Shown here: positions 17,973 through 26,448 of the stretch, one piece after another
How positions within the stretch are numbered: position 1 is the stretch's first letter
How the letters are laid out: each line of letters starts with the position of its first letter
Source: Arcicella aurantiaca
GTDB lineage: Bacteria; Bacteroidota; Bacteroidia; Cytophagales; Spirosomataceae
Assembly: GCF_003148625.1 (NCBI RefSeq)
Contig: NZ_QGGO01000005.1
Coordinates: forward strand, 171,045 to 235,044
Direction: 5' to 3'
Length of the DNA: 64,000 bases
Position numbers and translations under genes: made by a program
Notes under the pieces: generated by a model
Seen by the model: the letters and a program-made list of their open reading frames with translations, nothing else
The model's database searches: none
What the model was told of the DNA's origin: nothing

Positions 17973-18287
17973 TTAAGCTTTTTCATCGGTTTTTTTCTCA
18001 GTGAAACCAGCTTTATTTGCCACTTTCACAATTAGAAAAATAACCCAAGCAATAATCAAGAACTGCACCACCATTTGAATAAAGTTACCATACTTGATGG
18101 TTGCTTCACCGATGGTTACGGACATTCCTGAGAAATTCTTTCCACCAATGGCAACGCCAACTATCGGCATAATAATATCGTCAACCAATGACCCTATTAT
18201 TTTTCCGAAAGCTCCGCCAATGATTACAGCAACAGCCAAATCAAGGACATTTCCTTGTGCAATAAATTTTTTGAATTCGTTTAACAT
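17973..18287 (-). CDS. mscL: Large-conductance mechanosensitive channel
   Basis: A 104-residue inner-membrane channel that opens on membrane tension and releases solutes on osmotic downshock. The N-terminus [44 protein letters not shown] is diagnostic for helix 1 and the pore. The second helix is [25 protein letters not shown]. At 104 residues it is shorter than the E. coli protein (136), through a short periplasmic loop and a short cytoplasmic tail. It is followed by its own terminator and lies in the same strand block as an MscS-like channel gene. Confidence 0.95.
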   Translation of the reverse strand: MLNEFKKFIAQGNVLDLAVAVIIGGAFGKIIGSLVDDIIMPIVGVAIGGKNFSGMSVTIGEATIKYGNFIQMVVQFLIIAWVIFLIVKVANKAGFTEKKTDEKA

Positions 18288-18326
18288 AGCTTGTTTGGGG
18301 ATTTATGTGAGTAAATTATTCAAATA

Positions 18327-19226
18327 TTAAAATGTGTAAAGAAAACCAAGACCAAAATTATGTGCTGTTTGAATTTTTGTACTTTGATTATCGTAATATA
18401 AAATAATTAAATCAGCAGTTGCACTGAAATATTTATTGATTTTAGCCGCCATTTTTGCGTCCAAACGATTATCAATATGTTCTATACGATTGGCATTCAT
18501 AAACATTTGATAACGTAATTTCAAATTTACATTTTTTGCCACATCTTTATCAAAATTGGCTACAATTTGCATAATACCCACATCGTTCTGTACTGATTTT
18601 CCAACAGGAACACCATAAGCAGGTAACAATGCACCCGTTGTTGCATCTTTTTCTCTAACGGCATCATCAGACACAACCGTTTGTCTTAAAGCTCCGGGAG
18701 CAAATACTACATTAAAAAACGGTTTTGGTTTCCACTCTAAACCGACATATTCCGTTATGAAAGCTGGTGAAAAAATGGCAGAATTCAACATATTTGAACC
18801 ATCTTTATTTCCGCCATATTTATAACCATTGGCAAATTGTGTTTGAAAGTTGGCACCGCCTACTAAAGCCCAAGTTGGAGACAATTTACGTCCTACTTTA
18901 GTATCAAAGAAGATACGGTCAATACTTTTTCTTACGCCTGTACCACCTTGTCCATAGGTATTGATTAATCCAAATTGTAACTGTAAATCATTTACCCATG
19001 TTGTTTTGTCTTTTGCGTATTCTCCTTTTGTATTAAAAAAGGCATTAATACCGAAAGAGTTTTGTCCACCTGCTGCAAAATCATTATTAACTCCACCTTC
19101 ATTGATATTAAAACCAAATTGAGTTTTCTTTTTCCAATAAGAAGTATCTTTTTTTGCTTCTTGAGCGAATAAATTTGATGTAATTAATAAAGCAACGACA
19201 ACAAATAAGGAAACGTGTTTTTTCAT
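18327..19226 (-). CDS. DUF3078 outer-membrane protein
   Basis: A 299-residue protein with a Sec signal peptide (MKKHVSLFVVVALLITSNLFAQ). The opening SYWKKKTQFGFNINEGGVNNDFAAGGQNSFGIN, with W, N and a Gly-rich NF.GGG pattern, is characteristic of DUF3078 (PF11276). Alternating hydrophobic strands run to a C-terminal aromatic (NFGLGFLYTF), as expected for a beta barrel inserted by BAM. Function is unknown. It lies 39 bp upstream of mscL on the same strand, possibly one transcript. Confidence 0.85.
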   Translation of the reverse strand: MKKHVSLFVVVALLITSNLFAQEAKKDTSYWKKKTQFGFNINEGGVNNDFAAGGQNSFGINAFFNTKGEYAKDKTTWVNDLQLQFGLINTYGQGGTGVRKSIDRIFFDTKVGRKLSPTWALVGGANFQTQFANGYKYGGNKDGSNMLNSAIFSPAFITEYVGLEWKPKPFFNVVFAPGALRQTVVSDDAVREKDATTGALLPAYGVPVGKSVQNDVGIMQIVANFDKDVAKNVNLKLRYQMFMNANRIEHIDNRLDAKMAAKINKYFSATADLIILYYDNQSTKIQTAHNFGLGFLYTF

Positions 19227-19443
19227 AAATAGCTATTTTTTATTGTAAGGAACGATAAAACAGACGGACACGCCTGTCCCTCACGGTGTTTTTTAATAAT
19301 GATTTTGTCCGTCAGATGACGATATTTTGATGTGAATTCAGTTTTTCAAAAGCACTATTTAGGCTCTAATAACTTACAAATGAAGATAAGAAAGTGTAAA
19401 AGTATTATTTTTTTTATACTCGTAACGATTTTCAAACAATAAA

Positions 19444-19479
19444 GTAACTTTTGTTAACTATCCGTTGACAAAAGTTAAC
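19444..19479 (-). terminator. Hairpin after MscS-like gene
   Basis: GTAACTTTTGTTAAC and GTTGACAAAAGTTAAC pair imperfectly. It begins 15 bp after the channel gene stop. The rest of the 267-bp gap to the DUF3078 start shows no gene; it also holds a small GGACA-CGCC-TGTCC hairpin near 19265. Confidence 0.5.
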
Positions 19480-19493
19480 AATTGATAAGGCTA

Positions 19494-20309
19494 TTAACTA
19501 AAAAGTTCAACCTTCTTATTTTGTAATACACTCAAAGGAAAAACTGTTTGGGTTTCACCTGTACTTAAAGTGATTGAAGTTGTATCCATTGATAAAATCT
19601 CCCCTTTTACTCCATCAATAGCAACGATTTGACCTTCTTTAAATTTATTTTTTGTATAAAAACTTGAAAGAATATTAGACAAAACATCACGAGAAGCCAT
19701 GCCATAACCTACGGCAAAAGCAAAGATAATTCCTCCAATGATTAAATTAAAACTTGATTCCAACAAACTGGTTTCAATTCCTGCTTGTTTCAGAGCGGCA
19801 ATCGTGGCAATTACCAAAAAGAAGAAGAAAACGATATTACCCAGCAACTTCCCTGATTCGATTTTCAAAGATTTCGAAACATTTATTACTGCATTTTTCA
19901 GAGCATCAGCAATCATAATTCCTGCAAAAAGCATAATAGCGGCTGCAATCAATTTAGGAATTAAATTAACCAAAGATGCCACCATATCAGTAAGCACTTT
20001 CATGCCCAGCGTTTCAGTAGCGGCTGTAATAAATACTAAAAGAATAAAATAATAAAGTGTTTTTGAGATAACGACACTCAACTTCAATTCTCCAAAACGC
20101 TTAATTACATCAATTTCATTAAGTTTATCACCTAATTTATCAAAACCTGATTTTTCAAGTGCTTTTTGCAATAATTTGGTAATAAGTTGAGCTACAATTT
20201 TTCCGACAATTAGTAAAATAATAGCACCGATAAGTTTAGGTACAAAACCTGTAAGTTGTTCTAAGAGTTTTCGGAAGGTATCAATCAGAATATCTTGAAT
20301 ATTTGGCAT
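19494..20309 (-). CDS. MscS-like mechanosensitive channel, TM-helix type
   Basis: A 271-residue membrane protein with conserved-TM-helix (PF05552-like) repeats: IGAIILLIVGKIVAQLITKLLQKAL, then IPKLIAAAIMLFAGIMIADALKNAV and LIIGGIIFAFAVGYGMASRDVLSNIL. The C-terminal KEGQIVAIDGVKGEILSMDTTSITLSTGETQTVFPLSVLQNKKV is the start of the MscS beta domain, but the alpha/beta domain is missing, so it is a short member. It is the last gene of a minus-strand run with an ECF sigma factor and a 64-residue protein, which suggests an envelope or osmotic stress unit. Confidence 0.85.
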   Translation of the reverse strand: MPNIQDILIDTFRKLLEQLTGFVPKLIGAIILLIVGKIVAQLITKLLQKALEKSGFDKLGDKLNEIDVIKRFGELKLSVVISKTLYYFILLVFITAATETLGMKVLTDMVASLVNLIPKLIAAAIMLFAGIMIADALKNAVINVSKSLKIESGKLLGNIVFFFFLVIATIAALKQAGIETSLLESSFNLIIGGIIFAFAVGYGMASRDVLSNILSSFYTKNKFKEGQIVAIDGVKGEILSMDTTSITLSTGETQTVFPLSVLQNKKVELFS

Positions 20310-20371
20310 GACTTAATATAAATTAGTTAAGGAAATATTTATGTGGTTTAATAATGAGGTATTACCCTCTT

Positions 20372-20566
20372 TTAACTTTCTTGTTGACTGTTTTCACCAC
20401 CAGAAAATGAAGCAGAAAGCGTATTGATAAAATTTCCTACAAACAAATCAATCAATGTTGAAGTGTTGCGGATTGTATCAATTTCTGAAACCAATGCTTT
20501 CTTTAAACTTTCTGGCACTTGTCCCTCTGGTTCAATTAGCTTAAACGGATTTTCGTTATCTGTCAT
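20372..20566 (-). CDS. Small hypothetical protein in sigma-factor operon
   Basis: A 64-residue acidic protein (MTDNENPFKLIEPEGQVPESLKKALVSEIDTIRN...LIDLFVGNFINTLSASF). The start EGQVPESLKKALVSEI and the helical LIDLFVGNFINTL segment suggest a small helical protein. It lies 29 bp after the sigma-factor stop and 62 bp before the channel gene on the same strand, so co-transcription is likely. It has no membrane helix. A role as sigma-factor partner is possible but unproven. Confidence 0.65.
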   Translation of the reverse strand: MTDNENPFKLIEPEGQVPESLKKALVSEIDTIRNTSTLIDLFVGNFINTLSASFSGGENSQQES

Positions 20567-20595
20567 TTGTATGGTGTGGTTATTATACAGGAATA

Positions 20596-21195
20596 TTAAT
20601 CATTTCTAAAAAACAAACTCACTAATTTGGCAATGACAACTCCCCAGAATAAAACACCTTCGAGATAAACTTTACGTAGTTTTTCTTTCGCACGCAACAA
20701 TCGCATTTTCACGGCACTTTCAGAAATATCGAGTGATTCAGAGATTTCCTTGATACTTAAATCATCTTGGTATTTCATCATCAAAATAGATTTCTCTTCT
20801 GGCAAAATTTGCTGCATAGCCTTATTTAGTTGTTGTGCTTCTAATTCGGCCATTTGTGCGTCGTCGTCGTCGTCGGGAGCGTCAAAATTATCATCCAATC
20901 CTACCTCCGAATATTTTTTGGAGATACGAGTTTGGTCAATACAATAATTATAAGTAATTGAATACAGCCATGTTGAAAATTTGGCAGTCTCTTTGTAAGA
21001 TGAAAGATTGAGGACTAATTTCAGAAAAATATCGTGGGTAAAATCCTCAGCTTTAGCATCGTCTTTTACAAACGATAAACACTTACGATATACCTTATCG
21101 GAATATCTATCATAAAGTTGCTCAAAGTAAAGATTCTTCTGAGTATCTATGAAAAGTGCTACTAATTGTTCGTCTGTGAGTTTTTTTACATTCAT
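20596..21195 (-). CDS. ECF-family sigma-70 factor
   Basis: A 199-residue sigma factor. Region 2: FEQLYDRYSDKVYRKCLSFVKDDAKAEDFTHDIFLKLVLNLSSYKETAKFSTWLYSITYNYCID (about 24-88). Region 4: LPEEKSILMMKYQDDLSIKEISESLDISESAVKMRLLRAKEKLRK (about 132-176). A poly-Asp linker (DAPDDDDDAQ) joins them. The C-terminus VLFWGVVIAKLVSLFF is hydrophobic, unusual for a sigma factor, and might tether it to the membrane. It heads a run with a 64-residue protein and an MscS-like channel; no anti-sigma gene is adjacent. Confidence 0.9.
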   Translation of the reverse strand: MNVKKLTDEQLVALFIDTQKNLYFEQLYDRYSDKVYRKCLSFVKDDAKAEDFTHDIFLKLVLNLSSYKETAKFSTWLYSITYNYCIDQTRISKKYSEVGLDDNFDAPDDDDDAQMAELEAQQLNKAMQQILPEEKSILMMKYQDDLSIKEISESLDISESAVKMRLLRAKEKLRKVYLEGVLFWGVVIAKLVSLFFRND

Positions 21196-21343
21196 CGTTT
21201 TAAATAATAGCTATTAATAAAAGACAAAATAACGAATTTTTTTGTTTACCATTCGCCTTTTACCTAATATAATGCTCAAATAACCTTATTTTCAAGTTCT
21301 TAAATACTATTTTGTCTAAAAAATACGTTAAATTAATGCAGTT

Positions 21344-21817
21344 ATGAAAGTTAGATTACTAATCATATTGATATTTTTAGGAATAATAGAGGCGTGTCAA
21401 AGTTCTAAAAAAGTAGCCTCAACATCTGTACTTGTAAATGTACCAAGTCAGGTTTTTTATTTAGAAAAAACGCCTTGCTACGGAACTTGTCCAGCCTTTA
21501 AGGTTATAATTTTTGATAACGATAGTCTTGTTTATGAAGGGTTCAAATATGTAGCCAAAGAAGGTATTTCATCAAAAAAAATTCCTCAAGGTACAGTCAA
21601 TTCGTTGATAGAGAAATTTAGAACTGCTCATTTTTTCAGTTTCAAAAACCAATATACAGCCCAAATTTCAGACTTCCCTACCACTTATATTTCATTTACA
21701 GACCAAGGGAAAACCAAGAAGATTATGGACTATTATCAAGCACCTCAAAGCCTAAAAAAGTTAGAAGAATACATTAGTGATTTAGTAAAAACGGAAGTTG
21801 AAACAATAGAAAAATAA
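21344..21817 (+). CDS. Lipoprotein, DUF6438-like
   Basis: A 157-residue protein with signal peptide and lipobox IIEAC (Cys 18). The mature domain starts FYLEKTPCYGTCPAFKVIIFDNDSLVYEG, where the CYGTCP motif marks the DUF6438 family as I recall it; the assignment is from memory of the motif. The rest, with PTTYISFTDQGKTKKIMDYYQAPQSL, fits the same family. The two Cys could form a disulfide. Function unknown. It is divergent from the sigma-factor gene. Confidence 0.75.
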   Translation: MKVRLLIILIFLGIIEACQSSKKVASTSVLVNVPSQVFYLEKTPCYGTCPAFKVIIFDNDSLVYEGFKYVAKEGISSKKIPQGTVNSLIEKFRTAHFFSFKNQYTAQISDFPTTYISFTDQGKTKKIMDYYQAPQSLKKLEEYISDLVKTEVETIEK

Positions 21818-21917
21818 AACAGTTTTAGAATTATTCCTTGAAATTCCATAAATTTATACACAAAAAAGGAAACAATTTCTTAACCTTAAATCTGATGTAA
21901 CATCGTAGATTATCTTG

Positions 21918-21925
21918 TAAATTTG
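21918..21925 (+). promoter_or_regulatory. -7 promoter box of ppk1
   Basis: TAAATTTG matches TAnnTTTG. It ends 6 bp before ATG 21932, so transcription would start at or after that codon, favouring the downstream ATG 22019 as the ppk1 start. Confidence 0.6.
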
Positions 21926-21972
21926 TAGGCTATGAGTGGAATGATTCCAAAATATACTAAACGCAGTAGGGC

Positions 21973-22008
21973 AAAAGATTCTCTCGTGGGGAATCTTTTT
22001 TCTTTTTT
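21973..22008 (+). terminator. Terminator-like hairpin in ppk1 leader
   Basis: AAAAGATTC (21973-21981) pairs with GAATCTTTT (21991-21999), followed by TTCTTTTTT. It lies between the -7 box at 21918 and ATG 22019, the layout of an attenuator. If translation really starts at 21932 the hairpin would be coding sequence. Confidence 0.5.
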
Positions 22009-22018
22009 AAATAATTTT

Positions 22019-24229
22019 ATGAATACTAAGCAAACGCCAGAGGAGAAACGTCGTCTTGAAAAAGTTATAAACAAGTCGTATGACGTAATTGAAAAATCAG
22101 ATTATATCAGTCGTGATTTAAGTTGGTTAAAATTTGACGAACGTGTCCTTGACCAAGCAAGAGATACACGCAGAAATATTTTTGATAGGTTGAAGTTTTT
22201 GGCAATTACGGCTTCAAATCTTGATGAGTTTTTTTCAATTAGAGTTGGGTCATTATACAATTATATTGATTTTGGGAAAGAACGTACCGATTACTCTGGC
22301 TTACGTGAAATACCTTTCAAAAAAACCTTAATGGCTGCAACACAGGCATTTATTGAAGAAGCACAAAGACTTTACCAAGAAGAAATTGTTCCAGATTTTT
22401 CAGAAAATGGATTTAGAATTGTAAATATTTCCGATTTGAATAGTGAAGAAACAGAACAAATTCTTGAATATTTCAATCGAACAATTTACCCAATGCTTAC
22501 GCCTATGGTTTTTGACCATACGCATACGTTTCCGAGTTTATTAGCCAAAACTTTAATTTTTGGTGTAGTTACAAAAAGCGAAAATGAGCGTAGTGACAAT
22601 GACAAAAACGAAAGCAGAAAAATTAGTTTTGTACAAATTCCACAAAACTTAAAACGCTTTTTTATTTTTGAAAGAGAAGACGAAACCCTTTTTGTTCCTA
22701 TTGAAGATATTATCCGTCACGAAATCTGGAAACTTTATAAAAATGTAGAAATAGAAGCCGTTTCATTGTTCAGACTGACCCGAAATGGAGACTTTGATGT
22801 GGTAGAACATGAAGATTCAGAAACCGATTTTATTGATGAAATCAGAAAAAAAATCAAAGACCGTCGTTTGGGCAGAGTAACCCGTGTAGAAATGGAAGCG
22901 GGATGTTCTGAATGGATGTTGGAGGTAATGTTAAAACGTTGGAAGTTAGAAAAAAATGGCATCTTTTTCTCTAAAAACCTTTTAGATTTCACCGCTTTTT
23001 GGCAAATTATCAAGCATCCAGAATTTAAAGGTAAACAGGCAGTTCAGCGTTCGGCAGTTCCAGCTTTGGGTTTAAGCACCCAAACGCCAGAAGATATTTT
23101 TGAAACGATGAGAGCAGGTGATATTTTGCTACATCACCCTTTCAATAATTTTGAGCCTGTTTTGCAACTGTTGGAACAAGCCGCTGAAGACCCACAGGTT
23201 TTGGCAATTAAAATAACGTTATACCGAATTTCAAAAAATTCTCGAATTGCAGACGCACTTCTTCATGCAGCCGAAAACGGAAAACACGTTTCAGTATTAT
23301 TTGAAGTAAAAGCTCGTTTCGATGAAGAGAATAACATCCGTGAAGCACAGAGACTTTCTAAAGCGGGTTGTTTTGTAATTTATGGAATTCCGGGTTTAAA
23401 AACTCATACAAAATTATTACAAGTAATTAGAAATGAAGGAGATAGAGTAAGAAGCTACGCTCATTTATCGTCTGGAAATTATAATGAAGATACCGCAAAA
23501 CTTTATACTGACATCGGACTTTTAACGACTGATGAAGTCTTGACAAGAGATATTTCGGAGTTTTTCAATGTAATTACAGGACATTCGCAACCTCATTCTT
23601 ACGAACGTTTAATCACTGCTCCGAGAGATATGCGTAACCGTTTGGTAGAAATGATACGCCACGAAGCAGACAATGCTCGTGCAGGTTTGACAAGTGGTAT
23701 TTGCATCAAAATCAATTCATTACAAGATAAAATCACGATTGATGAATTGTACAAAGCATCACAGGCTGGCGTACCAATTAAATTGATTGTAAGAGGAATT
23801 TGTTGTTTACGTCCTCAAAGAAAAGGACTTTCTGATAATATTACGGTACGTTCATTAGTAGGTGATTTCTTGGAACACACACGTATTTATTATTTCCACA
23901 ACAATAATGCCCCTAAAGTTTATGGAGGTTCGGCAGATGTTATGGTGCGTAGTTTTGACCGAAGAATTGAGTCTCTTTTTGAAATTCATTCTCAGCAAGT
24001 AAAACAACAGGCTATTCATATTCTATACTGGAATTTCAAAGACAATGTAAACGCCTATGAAATGCAAGAAGATGGTTCATTTAAGCGTTGTGCCTCGCCT
24101 GCTGAATGTGGAGAAGCATCGTTTGATGTTCATAAAAAATTCTTCCAAGTAACTCTTAAAGATATTCAAGAAGCCAAACTTTTTGAAGAAACAAAAGTAG
24201 AAGAGGAAGAAGTTATTGAGACGGTATAG
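22019..24229 (+). CDS. ppk1: Polyphosphate kinase 1
   Basis: A 736-residue enzyme making inorganic polyphosphate from ATP. The start ATG 22019 is chosen because the promoter box lies at 21918 and because PPK1 proteins begin close to the YISRDLSWLKFDERVL motif, here at about residue 22; a frame from ATG 21932 adds 29 residues. The family domains are in order: N domain, middle/head domain (TPMVFDHTHTFPSL), and the two phospholipase-D-like C domains. The autophosphorylated His is His482 in YAHLSSGNYNEDTAKLYTDIG; a second conserved His is in GDFLEHTRIYYF. It stands alone; a nuclease-gene remnant begins at its stop codon. Confidence 0.95.
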   Translation: MNTKQTPEEKRRLEKVINKSYDVIEKSDYISRDLSWLKFDERVLDQARDTRRNIFDRLKFLAITASNLDEFFSIRVGSLYNYIDFGKERTDYSGLREIPFKKTLMAATQAFIEEAQRLYQEEIVPDFSENGFRIVNISDLNSEETEQILEYFNRTIYPMLTPMVFDHTHTFPSLLAKTLIFGVVTKSENERSDNDKNESRKISFVQIPQNLKRFFIFEREDETLFVPIEDIIRHEIWKLYKNVEIEAVSLFRLTRNGDFDVVEHEDSETDFIDEIRKKIKDRRLGRVTRVEMEAGCSEWMLEVMLKRWKLEKNGIFFSKNLLDFTAFWQIIKHPEFKGKQAVQRSAVPALGLSTQTPEDIFETMRAGDILLHHPFNNFEPVLQLLEQAAEDPQVLAIKITLYRISKNSRIADALLHAAENGKHVSVLFEVKARFDEENNIREAQRLSKAGCFVIYGIPGLKTHTKLLQVIRNEGDRVRSYAHLSSGNYNEDTAKLYTDIGLLTTDEVLTRDISEFFNVITGHSQPHSYERLITAPRDMRNRLVEMIRHEADNARAGLTSGICIKINSLQDKITIDELYKASQAGVPIKLIVRGICCLRPQRKGLSDNITVRSLVGDFLEHTRIYYFHNNNAPKVYGGSADVMVRSFDRRIESLFEIHSQQVKQQAIHILYWNFKDNVNAYEMQEDGSFKRCASPAECGEASFDVHKKFFQVTLKDIQEAKLFEETKVEEEEVIETV

Positions 24230-24555
24230 CGTTTCAATATCATATCATTGAAATTAGGTATAGTGTTCTTGATTATGTTGTCATTAAAGATGTGTTAATT
24301 TTAGGAAGACTTCGTAATTTAGAAAACCAAATACAAATTATCATGAATTCTATTTCAAAATACATCGACATCAAAGAAGACTTTCTCTATAAAAAAGGAG
24401 AGGAAGAAGGCGTTGAAAAAGGTGAAGAAAAAGCAACCGAAAAAATTATTTTGAACTTCCTGATGAACTCAAAATTATCCATTGAGCAAATTGCTGAATT
24501 TTCGGGTGTTTCTCTGACTTTTGTAATCGCTATAAAACAAAAATATAATCTCTAA
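24230..24555 (+). pseudogene. Truncated Rpn-family PD-(D/E)XK nuclease remnant
   Basis: The frame is open from just after the ppk1 stop (FQYHIIEIRYSVLDYVVIKD) through an 87-codon stretch starting at GTG 24292. It ends in the layout of Rpn/PD-(D/E)XK proteins: a Lys/Glu repeat linker (KKGEEEGVEKGEEKATEK) followed by a helical tail (SIEQIAEFSGVSLTFVIAIKQKYNL). The full-length relative at 59967-60821 has GIERGEQKGIERGIEKG and then DVSRIAELTKTSIEFVENIKK. The nuclease domain is missing, so this is a 3' remnant. Whether the 87 residues are translated is unknown. Confidence 0.65.
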
Positions 24556-24580
24556 GAATAAATCCATTCGGTATATTTAC

Positions 24581-24613
24581 AGGCATAAGGCGAAATTAGC
24601 TTTATGCCTTTTT
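24581..24613 (+). terminator. Terminator before GDPD gene
   Basis: AGGCATAA (24581-24588) pairs with TTATGCCT (24602-24609), followed by T residues. Confidence 0.8.
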
Positions 24614-24624
24614 AATTTCAAATT

Positions 24625-25509
24625 ATGCGAATCTCCATTTTTTCAATCATAGCTCTTTTTATGATTAATTCTGTAAATGCTCAAACATTCGACTTCGAGG
24701 GACATCGGGGTTGCCGGGGTTTAATGCCCGAAAACACAATTCCTGCCTTTAAAAAAGCTCTTGACTTAGGCGTAACTACGTTGGAATTGGACGTTTGTAT
24801 TTCTAAAGACCATCAAGTGGTTGTCTCGCATGAACCGTACATGAATAGCCTTTTTTGTTCAAAGCCAGACGGTTCGCCCGTAACAAAAGCAGAAGAAAAA
24901 AGTTTGAATCTTTATACGATGACTTATGATGAAATCAAAAAGTATGATTCAGGACTTAGAGGAAATGTTTTGTATCCAGAACAACAAAAATTGGCGACTT
25001 ACAAACCTCTTCTAAAAGATATGATTGCGGCTTGTGAAACCTACATAAAAGAACATAAACTGAAACCTGTAAAATACAATATTGAGATAAAATCGGAAGA
25101 ACAAGAATATGGTATTTCTCAGCCAAAAACGGTTGAAGAATTTTCCGATTTAGTTTACAAAGAAATCATAAAACAGCTTCCTCCTGAAAGAGTCATTTTA
25201 CAAAGTTTCGACTTTAATATACTGAAACATTGGAACTTACAATTCAAAAGCAAGAAATATAAAAAGGTAACTTTATCGGCATTAGTGGAACGTGAAGGCG
25301 TTGAGCCAAGTTTTGAAAAATTAGGTTTTTTGCCTGATATTTTTAGTCCATATTACAAACAATTGACCGTTGGCAAAGTAAAAATGTGTCATGATAAAGG
25401 GGTAAAAGTTGTGCCGTGGACAGTAAACGACGTTGATGCCATGAAAGAAATGAAAGAAATCGGAGTAGATGGCTTAATTTCTGATTATCCTGATAGATTT
25501 GTAAAATAG
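24625..25509 (+). CDS. Secreted glycerophosphodiester phosphodiesterase
   Basis: A 294-residue GDPD with a Sec signal peptide (MRISIFSIIALFMINSVNAQ). Catalytic motifs: FEGHRGCRGLMPENTIPAF (HRG and PENT), then TTLELDVCISKDHQVVVSHEP (ExD and the second His), and the C-terminal VVPWTVNDVDAMKEMKEIGVDGLISDYPDRF. It hydrolyses deacylated phospholipids to glycerol-3-phosphate and alcohol, most likely in the periplasm. The signal peptide separates it from cytosolic UgpQ. Its stop TAG is the first three bases of a heptamer repeat. Confidence 0.93.
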   Translation: MRISIFSIIALFMINSVNAQTFDFEGHRGCRGLMPENTIPAFKKALDLGVTTLELDVCISKDHQVVVSHEPYMNSLFCSKPDGSPVTKAEEKSLNLYTMTYDEIKKYDSGLRGNVLYPEQQKLATYKPLLKDMIAACETYIKEHKLKPVKYNIEIKSEEQEYGISQPKTVEEFSDLVYKEIIKQLPPERVILQSFDFNILKHWNLQFKSKKYKKVTLSALVEREGVEPSFEKLGFLPDIFSPYYKQLTVGKVKMCHDKGVKVVPWTVNDVDAMKEMKEIGVDGLISDYPDRFVK

Positions 25510-25575
25510 GTTTTAGGATTTAGGGATTTGTAGAGGTCTCTAAGCTAAAACCTAAGCCCTAAAACCTAAGTCCCT
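25507..25575. repeat. Heptamer inverted-repeat element
   Basis: Left arm TAGGTTT, TAGGATT, TAGGGAT (25507-25527); right arm 25544-25575 reads on the other strand AGGGACT, TAGGTTT, TAGGGCT, TAGGTTT. It fills the gap between the GDPD and ispE genes. Confidence 0.8.
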
Positions 25576-25581
25576 TCAAAA

Positions 25582-26388
25582 ATGCTAACATTCCCAAACG
25601 CTAAAATAAATATTGGTCTGCACATTACAGAAAAACGTGCAGACGGCTTTCATAATCTCGAATCTTGCTTCTATCCTGTCGGTTGGTCAGATGCTTTGGA
25701 GATTTTTCCTGCCGAAAAATTATCCTTTAAAAGTTCTGGTATTGAAATTCCCGGGAATCCAGAAACGAATCTTTGTTTAAAGGCGTATCACCTTGTAAAA
25801 CAAGACTTTGACATCGCTCCCGTGATGATTCACTTGCACAAAGCCGTACCCATTGGAGCAGGAATGGGCGGTGGTTCGGCAGATTGTGCCTTTACCATTA
25901 AAACTCTAAACGAGCTTTTTGCGTTACATCTTACAACGGAGGTGATGGAAAATTATGCTCGTCAGTTGGGTAGCGACTGTGCTTTTTTCATTCAAAATCG
26001 TCCGCAATATTGTTTTGGGAAAGGAGATGAATTTGCAGAAATCTCTTTGGATTTATCAGGGAAATTTATCGTTTTGGTAAATCCAAATATTCATATTTCT
26101 ACGGCAGAAGCCTATTCGGGTGTGAAACCAACGAAAACAGGAATTGATTTGAGGGAGGTTTTACAGAAACCTATCAACGAATGGACTGGAATTGTAAAAA
26201 ACGATTTTGAAAATCATCTTTTACCAAAATATCCCGCTATCCAAGCCATCAAAGACCAATTATACCAAAATGGAGCAGCTTATGCAAGCATGACAGGCTC
26301 AGGCTCAACGGTATTTGGGATTTTTGACCAAGCAATAGATTTGAAAGAACATTTTGCTGAATATTCTCTTTGGCAAGGAAAAATGTAG
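25582..26388 (+). CDS. ispE: 4-diphosphocytidyl-2-C-methyl-D-erythritol kinase
   Basis: A 268-residue GHMP kinase of the non-mevalonate isoprenoid pathway. Diagnostic pieces are the start FPNAKINIGLHITEKRADGFHNLESCFYPV, the ATP-binding glycine motif VPIGAGMGGGSADCAFTIKTLN (about 90-112), and the third motif YASMTGSGSTVFGIF. Length is typical. It phosphorylates CDP-methylerythritol in the cytoplasm. No other isoprenoid gene is near. Its stop is followed at once by two small CGAATT/CGAATC hairpins. Confidence 0.96.
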   Translation: MLTFPNAKINIGLHITEKRADGFHNLESCFYPVGWSDALEIFPAEKLSFKSSGIEIPGNPETNLCLKAYHLVKQDFDIAPVMIHLHKAVPIGAGMGGGSADCAFTIKTLNELFALHLTTEVMENYARQLGSDCAFFIQNRPQYCFGKGDEFAEISLDLSGKFIVLVNPNIHISTAEAYSGVKPTKTGIDLREVLQKPINEWTGIVKNDFENHLLPKYPAIQAIKDQLYQNGAAYASMTGSGSTVFGIFDQAIDLKEHFAEYSLWQGKM

Positions 26389-26438
26389 CACGAATTGCCG
26401 AATTCGTGATTTTAGACTTCACGAATCAGGAGATTCGT
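26389..26438. repeat. Two small intergenic hairpins
   Basis: CACGAATT-GCCG-AATTCGTG (26389-26408) and ACGAATC-AGGA-GATTCGT (26421-26438). They lie between ispE and the oxidase gene with no T run. Confidence 0.6.
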
Positions 26439-26448
26439 ATTACAAATT

